In this document: positions 54,395-63,288 of the stretch, one piece after another
How positions within the stretch are numbered: position 1 is the stretch's first letter
How the letters are laid out: each line of letters begins with the position of its first letter
Source of the DNA: Magnetococcus marinus MC-1
Lineage (GTDB): Bacteria; Pseudomonadota; Magnetococcia; Magnetococcales; Magnetococcaceae
NCBI RefSeq assembly: GCF_000014865.1
Contig: NC_008576.1
Span: 2,013,501-2,077,500 of the forward strand
Reading direction: 5' to 3'
Length of the DNA stretch: 64,000 bases
Position numbers and translations under genes: made by a program
The notes under the pieces: model-generated
What the model saw: only the letters and a program-made list of their open reading frames with translations
Told to the model about the DNA's origin: nothing
Database searches by the model: none

Positions 54395-55377
54395 GCCACC
54401 ACCCCTTTGGCGCGTTGTTGAGCAACTATCTCCAACCACACCTCCAACCCCTGGGCGTTGATCTCCATATCCATCATAAGCCACTGCTCGACCAACTGTG
54501 CCGCTTGGGTAGATGGGTGGCCGATGTTCATCAACTCACTTCGATACATCTCAATACAGGCTTGACGTAAATAGTGGGCGCGTTGCGTCTTATCTTCGGG
54601 CGCGGCACGGGTAAACAGCTCAATGTGCTGCAACTGCCGATGCATATCCTCCACCAGACGCCTCTCAAACGGGATCATGCCAAAGTGGGTAAGGTAGAGC
54701 TGCTGTGGATGGAGCCCCGCCAAACGATCCACCGTTTTGTGCGCCTGCTCGGGATCAAACTGGGTGGGGGTGGTGGTGGGAAACAGGAAGTGCTTGCCTT
54801 GATAATCCAACTCGCGGTAGGAGATGCCAAAGGTATCCCCGGTAAAAATACCTCGGCTGTGGGCGTCCCACACACAAAAGTGATGCTTGGCGTGGCCTTG
54901 GGTGTCGAAAAACTGCAAGGGCCGCCCATTCAAAGATAAAATATCCTCATCTTGGGTTTCGATAACCCGCTCTGCCGCGATGGGTTCTATGGACCCATAG
55001 GTGCGTAAAAAGGCGGCCTCCCCATAGACCTGTTTGGCGCTCTCCGTCAGTTTGCTCGGATCAATCATGTGCCGCGCACCCCGTGGATGGACCACCAATT
55101 TGGCGTTGGGCATTAACTGCATCAACTGCCCCGCACCACCCGCATGATCCAGATGCACATGGGTAATGATGACATACTCAACCTCAGTGGGCAGGATGCG
55201 GTTGTGTTCCAGGGCCTGCACCATGGCCGCTACCGAATAGCGGGTGCCCGTCTCGATAAAGGCAGCCCGGCTGCCCTCTACCATAAGGTAACAGGCGGCC
55301 ATGCCAGGACGATGAAAATCGGCATCAATGCAGGTGATGCCGTGACCAAGTTCGGTAAAGGGGGTGGGGCGGGTCAT
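54391..55377 (-). CDS. MBL-fold metallohydrolase
   Basis: A 328-residue protein. The zinc motif ITHVHLDHAGGAGQL lies near residue 70, QGHAKHHFCVWD with SRGIFTGDTFGISYRELDY near 165, and LYLTHFGMIPFE near 225; together these make the metallo-beta-lactamase core. A helical C-terminal domain follows. The substrate is unknown. Its end overlaps the stop of the sigma-54 activator by four bases, so they converge. AGAGGA lies before the ATG. Confidence 0.85.
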   Translation of the reverse strand: MTRPTPFTELGHGITCIDADFHRPGMAACYLMVEGSRAAFIETGTRYSVAAMVQALEHNRILPTEVEYVIITHVHLDHAGGAGQLMQLMPNAKLVVHPRGARHMIDPSKLTESAKQVYGEAAFLRTYGSIEPIAAERVIETQDEDILSLNGRPLQFFDTQGHAKHHFCVWDAHSRGIFTGDTFGISYRELDYQGKHFLFPTTTPTQFDPEQAHKTVDRLAGLHPQQLYLTHFGMIPFERRLVEDMHRQLQHIELFTRAAPEDKTQRAHYLRQACIEMYRSELMNIGHPSTQAAQLVEQWLMMDMEINAQGLEVWLEIVAQQRAKGVVA

Positions 55378-56012
55378 GATGAGCGCAATCCTCTCTTTAA
55401 CAATGCGGCGATCCGGTTAACGGTCAAGAACCCCACATTATATAACCTTATCCCTCCATAATGACGAACCGCTGCTAAGGGATCAAGCCTCTCTATGTAA
55501 AACGGTGTGTGATGGACCGCCGAGCGTTCGTAGGGCGGTTGAAAACATACTCGTTAAACGAGGCAAAGTTTGCCGTACGAGGGGGGATTTTTTTCCAATG
55601 AGTGCGGATTATTCTGTGCTGAGTTGGTGAAGGTGTGTTGGTAACTACGTTATAATATTGAATATATCATGGTTGGCATCGTAAATGCTTTGTTATGCTA
55701 ACCAAGGCCCAAGGCCATTGAGCCGTTAGAAGGCCAAACAGTGTGTTGGAAGCTGCCATGGGTAGGTTACCCCATAATGCTTTGACGCGGATTGTTCGGT
55801 TGGGAGCAGCCGAACAATCCCGGCTTTTAACAGACTGCAAGGGGAGAGCATGATGCTCTCGTGCACCGGTCCGTGGCTGGGCTGCGGACCGGGTGCCACC
55901 TTATCTTTTGTAAAGATTAAAGGGACCCAAGAGCAACGCGCATACAGATGCCATAAGGGGGCCTGCACAAGGAACGGTGGGGCGTTTTGCGGTCTCTGAG
56001 GTATAGGTTGTC
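55378..56012. other. Long spacer with two strong hairpins
   Basis: 635 bases without a gene. Two stable hairpins lie near the right end: GGATTGTTCGG/CCGAACAATCC (55789-55820) and GCACCGGTCCG/CGGACCGGGTGC (55863-55896), 42 bases apart. Paired hairpins without a gene between may be an unrecognised non-coding RNA, or a terminator pair. The region upstream of 55600 is AT-rich. Confidence 0.45.
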
Positions 56013-56561
56013 ATGGATTTTATCCGCGCCAAGACCGTGGGTACCGGTGGAGATGTGCGCTATGCCCCCTTGGATCAGGGGCGTACCGAGGCGGTCGCCC
56101 GTGCCCATCCCTCGCGGGGATGGAACTTTGGGGAAATCTCACCCTGGTTGAGCGATGCGGTACGCGTCACCCTAAGCCGTACCGCCATGCGCATGCTGCG
56201 TTGGCTGCGGGGGGAGGGGGTGCCCGCTTTGCTCTCTCCTCGGCAAAGTCAGGTGGCAACCTATGGCCGAGATGGTCAAACCCGCCCCATGGTTGAGGCT
56301 CAGTTTACCCTGCATGATGATGGTCAGCACGCTGTGATCAAAGATAGCCCTTGGTCACGCCATGCTGGCTCGCTAACCGTTAGTAAACGGGGGGCTGTGG
56401 TCTATGGGGTATTGAAACATATGCGGGCAACGCCTGGAAACCAGTCTAAATTTTTGGCAAGTATGCGGGAAAATCGCGCGGCTGGGCGTTTGAACGAAGA
56501 TGACTTGCAGGCCGCCAGAGAGGCGTTGCAAGATTGGATGCAAGCCGATGACGGCGTGTAG
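56013..56561 (+). CDS. Hypothetical protein
   Basis: A 182-residue protein of unknown family. It has a basic helical stretch (LSRTAMRMLRWLRGEGVPALL), a strand-like middle (VEAQFTLHDDGQHAVIKDS) and a helical acidic end (EDDLQAAREALQDWMQADDGV). The ATG at 56013 follows GAGGTATAGGTTGT. It is probably cytoplasmic and monocistronic. Confidence 0.6.
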   Translation: MDFIRAKTVGTGGDVRYAPLDQGRTEAVARAHPSRGWNFGEISPWLSDAVRVTLSRTAMRMLRWLRGEGVPALLSPRQSQVATYGRDGQTRPMVEAQFTLHDDGQHAVIKDSPWSRHAGSLTVSKRGAVVYGVLKHMRATPGNQSKFLASMRENRAAGRLNEDDLQAAREALQDWMQADDGV

Positions 56562-56609
56562 AGAGGTCGCCTGAGCGGATGACCGTATTGCTCTAAGCGG
56601 GTAGGCGGT

Positions 56610-57128
56610 CTAGACCGCTTGATGCTGTTTTATGCTGGTGGAAAGCGCTTCGCCAAGGGTCTTAAGGAGCCGGTTGGAATCCTCCACACTCATGGCCCCG
56701 TGGGGCTCAACCAGCAGCAGACGGCATAGGCTGGGTAGGGGGGCATTACTCCATAAATGGTAGTTTAGTCCCGCCTGTCGCCAATGGTTAAGACGCGGGT
56801 TGGGGCTATGAAAAAGCTGCTCCACCCCTTGAATCTGCGCAGGGTCCAGCGTGGTGGGCTGTTTTAAAGCCAGTAAAAAGGGGCCTAAACGAGGGTTCCA
56901 ATAGGCCACCAACTGTACGGGCATCCAGTTGTTTAACCACTGCAAGAGCTCATGCAGGGCATCGCTTAACTGGCTCTGTTGTTGTAAACGTCGGTAGAGG
57001 TCCCCCATGGGGAGTTCCAGCAGCTTATGGTTGTAAACCATGCTGATTGACTCGGTGCGTGCCTCGGGCTTGCTGAGCCGCGTAGGAAGCATCTCCATAT
57101 CCCCCATCCCCCCAAATTTTCTGCGCAA
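56610..57128 (-). CDS. Hypothetical protein
   Basis: A protein of 160-172 residues, unrecognised. It contains helix-rich, conserved-looking runs (LYRRLQQQSQLSDALHELLQWL, SVEDSNRLLKTLGEALSTSI). The start is uncertain among ATGs at 57128, 57107, 57098 and 57092, since a G-rich run upstream gives several possible ribosome-binding sites. It is convergent with the gene at 56013. Confidence 0.55.
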   Translation of the reverse strand: MRRKFGGMGDMEMLPTRLSKPEARTESISMVYNHKLLELPMGDLYRRLQQQSQLSDALHELLQWLNNWMPVQLVAYWNPRLGPFLLALKQPTTLDPAQIQGVEQLFHSPNPRLNHWRQAGLNYHLWSNAPLPSLCRLLLVEPHGAMSVEDSNRLLKTLGEALSTSIKQHQAV

Positions 57129-57530
57129 AAAGATTGACGGTTGCCAACCCTTGAATTTTTGCCACGTGGCAGAGTACCCACATCCGGCTGTGGGTTAGCC
57201 TATAGAATAGGGTCTTAGACACCCTAGAGCGTGAAATCACCCTATAAATGTGCTGATACTGTAAGGCTTGATGCCAATTTTAGCCCTTAAAATTGACCTG
57301 CGCACAGCGTAGCAAACCCCCTTTAAGCCACCAGCCGTCCCACGGCTTTCTAAAGCTTTGCTCCAGAAAAATGACGCAAACCTTTCCTAGCCAACATGAC
57401 TTCGTATAGGTTTAGAGGCAAAGGGCGTGCCACCTTCCTGAAAAATGATGGTATGAAGAGGCTTGCCCACGGTTCGGTGGCGTGGGAAAATCACCGGTTC
57501 ATAGATCTGTCGTCTTTGGGAGTAAAGCTT
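57129..57530. other. Spacer before lolA
   Basis: About 400 bases without a supported gene. It must hold the divergent promoters of the hypothetical gene at 56610 and of lolA. No clear boxes or palindromes were placed. Confidence 0.4.
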
Positions 57531-58202
57531 ATGTCCAGACCGTGGATAAGGCCCCTGTGGGTTCTGCTGGTCATGTGGTGGGTGCCGCTCGGCTGGGCTG
57601 CCGAGCCACAAGATGTGCCAAAAGCTGAGGCAACCCCCCATGCTGCGGTGGTGCGTCTGCAAGCCTTTGTGGATGGTATTACCACCATGGAGGCCACTTT
57701 TATCCAGCGGGTACGCAGTAATGATAGCACAGAGATCGAAGAGAGTCGTGGCCGTTTTTTGGCCCTGCGCCCCGGTAAATTCCGCTGGGATTATGAAAGC
57801 CCAGAAGTGCAACATATCGTCTGTGACGGTAAAACGGTCTGGCTGCACGAACCTGAATTGCAGCAGGTTACACGCATCAGTGCCGACCGGCTAGACCGGG
57901 CTCCAGCAGCCTTTTTGGTTTCTAAAAGCCGTATTGCTGAAAGCTTTTTTACCAAAGTCGTACACAATGAAAAATTGGACCTCGATACGGTCTTTCTAAG
58001 CCCCAAGGCCGAAGCGGCTCACTTTAAAGAGGTGGCCATCACCCTGGATAAAAGCGGCCAAGAGATTCAGTTTTTTCAAGTTACCGATACCCTTGGCAAC
58101 CGCTCCTATTTTCAGTTTGTAGGTATGCGCATGAACCAAAGGGTGGACGAAAGCCGTTTTGAGTTCCAAATCCCCAAAGGGGCTGATTTAATCGAAGGGT
58201 AA
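57531..58202 (+). CDS. lolA: Outer-membrane lipoprotein carrier LolA
   Basis: A 223-residue periplasmic chaperone that carries lipoproteins from LolCDE to the outer membrane. The signal peptide is clear (PWIRPLWVLLVMWWVPLGWA). Marks of LolA follow: MEATFIQRVRSNDSTEIEE, FLALRPGKFRWDYESPE, VCDGKTVWLHEPELQQVTR and RVDESRFEFQIPKGADLIE. The ATG at 57531 follows GGGAGTAAAGCTT; an in-frame start at 57396 is not needed. yajQ follows 104 bases later. Confidence 0.92.
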   Translation: MSRPWIRPLWVLLVMWWVPLGWAAEPQDVPKAEATPHAAVVRLQAFVDGITTMEATFIQRVRSNDSTEIEESRGRFLALRPGKFRWDYESPEVQHIVCDGKTVWLHEPELQQVTRISADRLDRAPAAFLVSKSRIAESFFTKVVHNEKLDLDTVFLSPKAEAAHFKEVAITLDKSGQEIQFFQVTDTLGNRSYFQFVGMRMNQRVDESRFEFQIPKGADLIEG

Positions 58203-58306
58203 TGCACCACTGCCATGAGACCGGCCTGTTGTGCTATCATCGCCCCCAACGGCCCGTGGAGAGCAGGCCACCATCACCCATTTTTAACCACAATGACGAG
58301 GTTTCC

Positions 58307-58792
58307 ATGCCCTCCTTTGACATCGTTTCAGAAGTAGACCTGCAAGAGGTGGATAATGCGGTTAACCAGACGGTAAAAGAGATTACCACCCGTTATGATT
58401 TTAAAGGCTCTAAAAGCACCCTGACCCGCGAAGATGCCGTGATTACCATCCTGGCGGATGACGCCTATAAGTTGGAACAAGTCACCGAGGTGCTTAAAGG
58501 CAAAATGGTGCGGCGCAGTGTGGACCCCCATTTTCTCGATTTTGGTACCGTCGAACCCGCCTCCGGTGCCATGGTGCGTCAAAATGTTACCGTCAAACAG
58601 GGGATCGAGAGCGAGTTTGCCAAAAAGATTGTCAAGACCATCAAAAATGCCAAACTTAAGGTGCAGGCGGCTATCCAAGGTGACCAAGTACGCGTCACCG
58701 GTAAAAAACGGGACGATCTGCAAGAGGCCATCGCCCTATTGAAAAGTCAAAGTTTTGAACAGCCTTTGCAGTTTAATAACTTTCGCGATTAA
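58307..58792 (+). CDS. YajQ-family c-di-GMP-binding protein
   Basis: A 161-residue cytoplasmic protein of the YajQ (DUF520) family, some members of which bind cyclic di-GMP and act on transcription. Marks: MPSFDIVSEVDLQEVDNAVNQ (in parts), TTRYDFKGSKSTL, LRGKMVRR-like LKGKMVRRSVDPHFLDFG and VRVTGKKRDDLQEAIALLKS. The ATG at 58307 follows GACGAGGTTTCC; a longer upstream frame would overlap lolA. It precedes rimO by 30 bases. Confidence 0.93.
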   Translation: MPSFDIVSEVDLQEVDNAVNQTVKEITTRYDFKGSKSTLTREDAVITILADDAYKLEQVTEVLKGKMVRRSVDPHFLDFGTVEPASGAMVRQNVTVKQGIESEFAKKIVKTIKNAKLKVQAAIQGDQVRVTGKKRDDLQEAIALLKSQSFEQPLQFNNFRD

Positions 58793-58822
58793 TCGCCCCG
58801 TTGCCAAGAGAGAGTGTAGCCC

Positions 58823-60316
58823 ATGAGTGGTGAAAATCCCGCCCTGCCAGGGATGGAACTGGAACTGGATCTTGGGGATCTGGATCTGGATGTGGATTTG
58901 GACGCCGACGCAGAACCTGCCGAGCCCCGTTATAGTCCTGAACAGTTGGCCAATGCCAAAGGCACCGTGGGGGTGATCTCCTTGGGCTGTTCCAAAAATA
59001 CGGTGGATTCGGAACAGATGCTGGGCCGCTTTGTGCGTGAGGGTTACCTGCTGGTCGCCGATCCGTTGGAGGCCGATCTGCTGGTGGTCAATACCTGCGG
59101 CTTTATTGCCGATGCCGAACGGGAGTCCCGCGAGAGCATTGATGAAATGGCCCACATCAAACAGCTCTACCCCCATAAAAAACTGATTGTGACCGGCTGT
59201 CTCTCCCAGCGGTATGGGGCCAAGCTGTTGGAAGATCACCCCCAGATTGATCTGCTGCTGGGGGCCGGTCACTACGATACCCTTATCCCGCTACTGGAGG
59301 CCAAAGCGCCCCAGACCGTCGACCACGTGACCGAACCCGATGCCGCCGCCAGCCATGACGTGCCGCGCTTAATCACCACCGGCGAGAGCAGCGCCTACGT
59401 GAAAATTGCGGAAGGGTGTAACAATAGCTGTACCTTCTGCATTATACCCAAGCTGCGCGGGCCGTTTCGTAGTCGCACCCTGGATGATATTGCCGCCGAA
59501 GTGGCTTTACTCACCGATGAGGGATGCCATGAGCTGATCTTGGTTTCCCAGGATACCACCTGGTATGGGCGAGATCTGCCCCAGCGTAGCAGCTTAACCG
59601 AGCTGTTGCAGCGCATCCTTGCCAGTTGCGAAGCACCCTGGATTCGTATGCTCTATCTCTACCCCACGCTGGTCAAAAAGGAGCTGTTGCAGCTGATCGC
59701 CCGTGAGGATCGGCTGCTGCCCTATTTTGATATTCCCTTGCAGCATGCCGATTCGCAGGTGCTTAAACGTATGCAGCGCAGCGAGCGGTTGGAGACGGTG
59801 CGGCAACTGGTTAAAGATGTGCGTGCCAGCGTGCCAGACGCCATTCTACGCTCAACCTTTATCGTGGGTTTTCCCGGTGAGAGCGAGGCGGAGTTTCAAA
59901 CCCTGCTGGACTTTATTCAAGAGAGCCAATTGGACTGGGTGGGGGTGTTTACCTACTCCGATGAGCAGGGCACCGCTGCCTATGATCTACCGGATAAGGT
60001 GGATGCCCGAGTGGCCGAGGCGCGGCGTGACCAACTCATGGCCCTGCAACAGCCCATTACCAGCGCCCGATTGCAGCGCTGGGTCGGGGAGATTGTGGCG
60101 GTCTTGGTGGAGTCTTACGATGAAGAACACGCCTGCTTCGTGGGGCGTTTTTGGGCGCAAGCCCCCGAAGTGGATGGTCAGGTGTTGATCCAGTGCAACG
60201 AAGAGCTGGAGATGGGCATCTTTGTGCCAGTAGCCATCACCCAGGTGTTGGGCTATGACCTCTATGGGGATCTGCTGGAGGTCGATGATCTGCCCCCCGA
60301 TGAGGAGCTCGCTTGA
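58823..60316 (+). CDS. rimO: Ribosomal protein S12 methylthiotransferase RimO
   Basis: A 497-residue radical SAM enzyme that methylthiolates Asp of S12. It has [17 protein letters not shown] near residue 50, the UPF0004 domain ([15 protein letters not shown]), radical SAM Cys triad [17 protein letters not shown] near 199-206, and a C-terminal TRAM domain ([18 protein letters not shown]). An acidic N-terminal extension ([17 protein letters not shown]) is unusual and may affect ribosome contact. Its stop overlaps the rarA start. Confidence 0.95.
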
Positions 60317-61662
60317 CGGTGGCTAAAACCCTGCAAGATGAGCCTCTGCGGGCTCCCCTAGCGGAGCGTATGCGTCCCCGTGACTTGGCCGAACTGGTGG
60401 GACAGGAAGAGCTGGCCGATGAAGGGCGTATTTTGCATGAGGCCCTGTGCTCGGGGCATATTCCCTCCATGATCCTATGGGGGCCGCCGGGCTGTGGTAA
60501 AACCACCATCGCCCGCATGATCGCAACCCAGGTAACGCTGCGTTTTGAATCCCTCTCTGCGGTGCTGGCGGGGGTAAAAGAGGTGCGCTTAGTGGTGGAC
60601 CGGGCCCGTGAGGCGCGGGTGCTGGGGCAGGGCACCATCCTCTTTGTCGATGAAATCCACCGCTTTAATAAGGCCCAGCAGGACGCCTTTCTGCCCTATG
60701 TGGAGAGCGGCGATATTATTCTGATTGGGGCGACCACCGAAAACCCCTCCTTTGAACTCAATGGGGCGCTGCTCTCGCGTTGTCGGGTGGTGGAGCTCAA
60801 ACCTTTGCATGAAGCGGCGCTCGTCACGCTGTTGCAGCGGGCGCTGGTGGATCAAGAGCGGGGGTTGGAGCGCTATAAACTGGCCGTAGAGCCCGAGGCG
60901 CTCCAGCATATGGCCCAACTGGCCGCCGGAGATGGACGGTATGCCCTTAATCTGCTGGAAACCTTTGTGGAGTTGGCCGCCAAAAGTGGCGTGGCGCGAG
61001 GTTCACAACTCACCCTGGAGCGCTTAAAAAATTCCCTGCAACGCCGGGCCGCGCTCTATGATAAGGCTGGGGATGGTCACTACAACCTGATCTCAGCCCT
61101 GCATAAATCCCTGCGTGGCTCCGATGTGGATGCCGCCCTCTATTGGCTGGCGCGTATGTTGGAAGGGGGCGAAGAGGGGCTCTATATTGCTCGCCGCTTG
61201 GTGCGTTTTGCCACCGAAGATGTGGGTAACGCCGACCCCCGCGCCTTGAGCTTGGCCATGGATGCCCGCGATGCCTACCATTTTTTGGGTGCGCCAGAGG
61301 GGGAGTTGGCCCTGGCCCAGTGCGTGGTCTATCTGGCCACCGCGCCTAAAAGTAATAGTGTCTACACCGCCTTTAAAGCCGCCCGTAAACGCGCCATCGA
61401 AAGTGGCGCGATGGCCCCGCCTAAGCATATCCTTAATGCGCCAACCGCGACCATGCAGGCCCTGGGTTATGGGGTAGGCTACCAATACGCCCATGACTAT
61501 GAAGAGGGCTTCGTGGCCCAACAATACCTGCCCGATGCCCTGCAAGGGGAGCGCTTTTATTATCCCGTCGAGCGTGGCTTTGAGCGGGATATTGCCAAAC
61601 GTATGGCCTATTGGGATAAACTGCGGGAGCAGGCTAAAGAGGAGGGCAAGGCATGCAAATAG
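60313..61662 (+). CDS. rarA: Replication-associated recombination protein RarA
   Basis: A 449-residue AAA+ ATPase (MgsA) acting at stalled forks. Walker [16 protein letters not shown] lies at about residues 57-71 and Walker [16 protein letters not shown] near 115, with [17 protein letters not shown] as sensor region. The C-terminal tetramer domain ([36 protein letters not shown]) follows. The start is TTG at 60313 or GTG at 60319, overlapping the rimO stop, which fits translational coupling. Confidence 0.95.
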
Positions 61663-62024
61663 CATGGGTGGCCCTGGGGGGGGCGATAGGGGCGGTGGCC
61701 CGGTATGTGCTCTCCAATGCGGTCTATGCTTGGCTGGGGCGGGCTTTTCCTTGGGGGACCTTGAGTGTCAATCTGCTGGGCTCGTTTATAATGGGTCTGC
61801 TGTTCTACCTGTTTACCCAACGCTTGATGGTGCCTGAAGCACTCAAACCCCTGGTGCTGGTGGGGGGATTGGGTGCCTTTACCACCTTCTCCACTTTCTC
61901 CTTAGAAACACTTAATCTTATGCAAAGTGGTAGCTGGTCCCTGGCCCTACTGAATATGCTTAGTAGTGTGTTGCTCTGCGTGCTGGCGGCCTATCTGGGG
62001 CTGGTGGTAGGGCGCCTCATTTGA
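61653..62024 (+). CDS. crcB: Fluoride channel CrcB
   Basis: A 123-residue inner-membrane fluoride exporter with four membrane segments. It has VALGGAIGAVARY at the start, the pore Asn in LSVNLLGSFIMG, and GGLGAFTTFSTFSLE, the classic fluoride-channel motif. The ATG at 61653 lies inside the end of rarA and follows GAGGAGGGC. Being inside an operon, it carries no fluoride riboswitch upstream that I can see. Confidence 0.95.
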   Translation: MQIAWVALGGAIGAVARYVLSNAVYAWLGRAFPWGTLSVNLLGSFIMGLLFYLFTQRLMVPEALKPLVLVGGLGAFTTFSTFSLETLNLMQSGSWSLALLNMLSSVLLCVLAAYLGLVVGRLI

Positions 62025-62197
62025 TGAAAACGTGTCCGGTAGGTGGCGGTTGTGTCACATTTACTGGACATGTCCAATTAATACGAAGTGTCTTCCTTCT
62101 CGTTACCTGTTTGTAACCAAACGCCCATACATGAGTAATGTCGCACCGCTACCGTATCTCCCAACGCTGCCGTTAAGCTAAAATGAGGATACAAGCG

Positions 62198-63190
62198 ATG
62201 CATAAGATGGAGAATCCGTTTGGTGACGGGCACTGCCTGATTGCTAATGATTTAAACAAAATTGACCAACTTTTGCGCCAGGATGGCGTGGCCGCCTGTC
62301 CCGCAGATCGAACCCATAAAGCGCGGAGTAGCGATGCGAAACGCTTTGTCCAATGGTGCCAGCAGCAAGGGGTTAAGGCTCTGCCAGCTAGCCCAGAGAC
62401 CGTGACAGGCTACATTGAAGCGATGATCCAGGATAAAGCCCTGGCCACTGTGCGCCGCTATGTTTCGAGCATCTCAACCCTGCACAGCGCCGTGGAAATG
62501 TGTAACCCCGCCCATTCGCCCGAGGTGAGGGAGAGTCTGCGCAAGGCCGCTGACCAGTGTGAACGCCCCAGCAAAGGGACCCGTCCCATTACCCGTGAGA
62601 TGGTGCAACGTATGGTGCAGGCCACGCTGGGTTCAACACGGGATCTGCGCGATGTGGCGCTGCTTATGGTGGCTTATGACACCATGCTGCGGCGTACCGA
62701 AATGGTGGCCTTGGATGTGGCAAATTTTCACTTTGGACGGGACGGCTTTGCCACCGTTACCTGCCACAGTGAGGATGATTTGGCCCTGCCTACCACCCGC
62801 TGTATTGCGCCCGATACGGTGCGGGCTGTCGAAGCATGGATGCGGGCTTCTAACACCTCTACAGGTCCTATGTTCCGTTCCATAGACCGGGCAGGTGTCA
62901 TCGGAGATCGCCTGAGTGATCGGGGCTTGGTGCGCGCTTTTAAACGCTTGGCGCGCCAAGCAGGGCTGGACCCTGAAGGAATCTCCGGTCTCTCCTGCCG
63001 GGTGGGCGCCGCTGGCGATATGATGAAAGAGGGCTTTCGTCTTAAAGAGGTCATGCAGGCTGGCGGTTGGCGCTCCCCCGTCATGGTGAGCCGCTACCAC
63101 CAGCAAAAACGCGCTTTGGCGGATAATGAAGATTTGGCCGAATCCCCCTTAACCCGGGTGATGCTCCACAAGCCCGGTAAGCGGGCTTAA
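62198..63190 (+). CDS. Atypical tyrosine recombinase/integrase
   Basis: A 330-residue phage-type integrase-like protein. The core N-terminal domain (RTHKARSSDAKRFVQWCQQ, SPETVTGYIEAMIQ) is followed by the catalytic domain: first Arg in DTMLRRTEMVALDV, LSCRVGAAGDMMKEGF, EVMQAGGWRSPVMVSRYHQQ with the Tyr. The usual His three residues before the second Arg is Leu here (LSCR for HxxR), so catalysis may be altered. The ATG at 62198 follows GAGGATACAAGCG. A strong bidirectional terminator lies 35 bases downstream. No phage genes or att repeats are visible. Confidence 0.85.
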   Translation: MHKMENPFGDGHCLIANDLNKIDQLLRQDGVAACPADRTHKARSSDAKRFVQWCQQQGVKALPASPETVTGYIEAMIQDKALATVRRYVSSISTLHSAVEMCNPAHSPEVRESLRKAADQCERPSKGTRPITREMVQRMVQATLGSTRDLRDVALLMVAYDTMLRRTEMVALDVANFHFGRDGFATVTCHSEDDLALPTTRCIAPDTVRAVEAWMRASNTSTGPMFRSIDRAGVIGDRLSDRGLVRAFKRLARQAGLDPEGISGLSCRVGAAGDMMKEGFRLKEVMQAGGWRSPVMVSRYHQQKRALADNEDLAESPLTRVMLHKPGKRA

Positions 63191-63225
63191 ACCTGCCGGA
63201 TAAGGTGATGGGGCTGGTTGATGAT

Positions 63226-63265
63226 AAAAAAAGGGGGCAAGCTTAGGCGTTGCCCCCTTTTTTTT
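63226..63265. terminator. Bidirectional terminator between convergent genes
   Basis: AAAAAAA-GGGGGCAA on one side and TTGCCCCC-TTTTTTTT on the other form an eight-base GC stem with a T-run on each strand, serving both the recombinase (plus) and the FGE-like gene (minus). Confidence 0.93.
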
Positions 63266-63288
63266 GAGTATTACCGAGGATAATGGGG

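Noticed and set aside
54000-54430. Open frame antisense to the end of the sigma-54 activator
   Set aside because: It is a shadow of the activator gene, without its own start signals.
61500-61660. Fluoride riboswitch before crcB
   Set aside because: The gene starts inside rarA, leaving no leader for such a fold.
62040-62197. Repeat sequence or dif-like site before the recombinase
   Set aside because: The 170-base gap shows no symmetric arms of the length expected for a Xer or phage attachment site.
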